Shown here: in pieces, positions 14,030-14,073 of the stretch
Layout of the letters: each line of letters starts with the position of its first letter
Numbering within the stretch: the stretch's first letter is position 1
Assembly: GCA_002372505.1 (NCBI GenBank)
Contig: DFGY01000006.1
Span: 1 to 14,073 of the forward strand
Source: Firmicutes bacterium UBA3738
GTDB lineage: Bacteria > Bacillota > Clostridia > Peptostreptococcales > Anaerovoracaceae
DNA: 14,073 nucleotides
Direction of reading: 5' to 3'
Notes under the pieces: generated by a model
Seen by the model: only the letters and a program-made list of their open reading frames with translations
Told to the model about the DNA's origin: nothing
Database searches by the model: none
Program-made: the position numbers and the translations under genes

Positions 14030-14073
14030 TGTATTTTAGGAAAATGGTAGCCCTCTCTTTACGAACGCGCGCT

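Overview
The window looks like chromosomal DNA from a Gram-positive anaerobe of the class Clostridia. The evidence is a Bacillus/Clostridium-type mltG-trmR-trhP gene order, strong sigma-A promoters, AGGAGG-type ribosome binding sites, a TPP riboswitch with an intrinsic terminator, a diacylglyceryl-type lipoprotein, and a secreted multidomain protein with InlB-type B-repeats, an FN3-like domain and a Big_2 domain. That last architecture is common in Eubacteriales gut or oral anaerobes. A closer placement (e.g. the Family XIII/Anaerovoracaceae group) is only a guess. Every gene I support is on the minus strand, so transcription runs from high to low coordinates.

In transcription order: (1) 13903-10886, a 1005-residue secreted surface protein. 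(2) 10768-7609, a thiamine-precursor uptake operon: tandem TTGACA promoter region, TPP riboswitch, terminator, a small thiamine-binding protein, then ThiX permease, ThiY lipoprotein and ThiZ ATPase. (3) 7595-7519, a perfect 38-bp-arm palindrome of REP/REPIN type lying between thiZ and the efp promoter. (4) 7451-6891, elongation factor P with its own promoter and terminator. (5) 6817-1064, a tightly packed five-gene run: mltG (septal peptidoglycan lytic transglycosylase), trmR and trhP (tRNA wobble-uridine 5-methoxylation), a CNNM/HlyC-type CBS membrane protein, and mtaB (tRNA ms2t6A37 methylthiotransferase). (6) about 1002-500, a noncoding array of three ~175-bp tandem repeats carrying six related hairpins. 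(7) 412-1, a consensus promoter, a small AbrB-family regulator, and the first 37 codons of an MGT-type glycosyltransferase translationally coupled to it.

The functional theme of the left-centre region is translation: EF-P, mo5U34 synthesis and ms2t6A37 synthesis are all encoded within about 6.4 kb. The thi operon should be switched off by thiamine pyrophosphate and imports a pyrimidine precursor of thiamine. The least explained parts are the six-hairpin tandem array at 500-1002, the perfect palindrome at 7519-7595, and the N-terminal ~400 residues of the surface protein.
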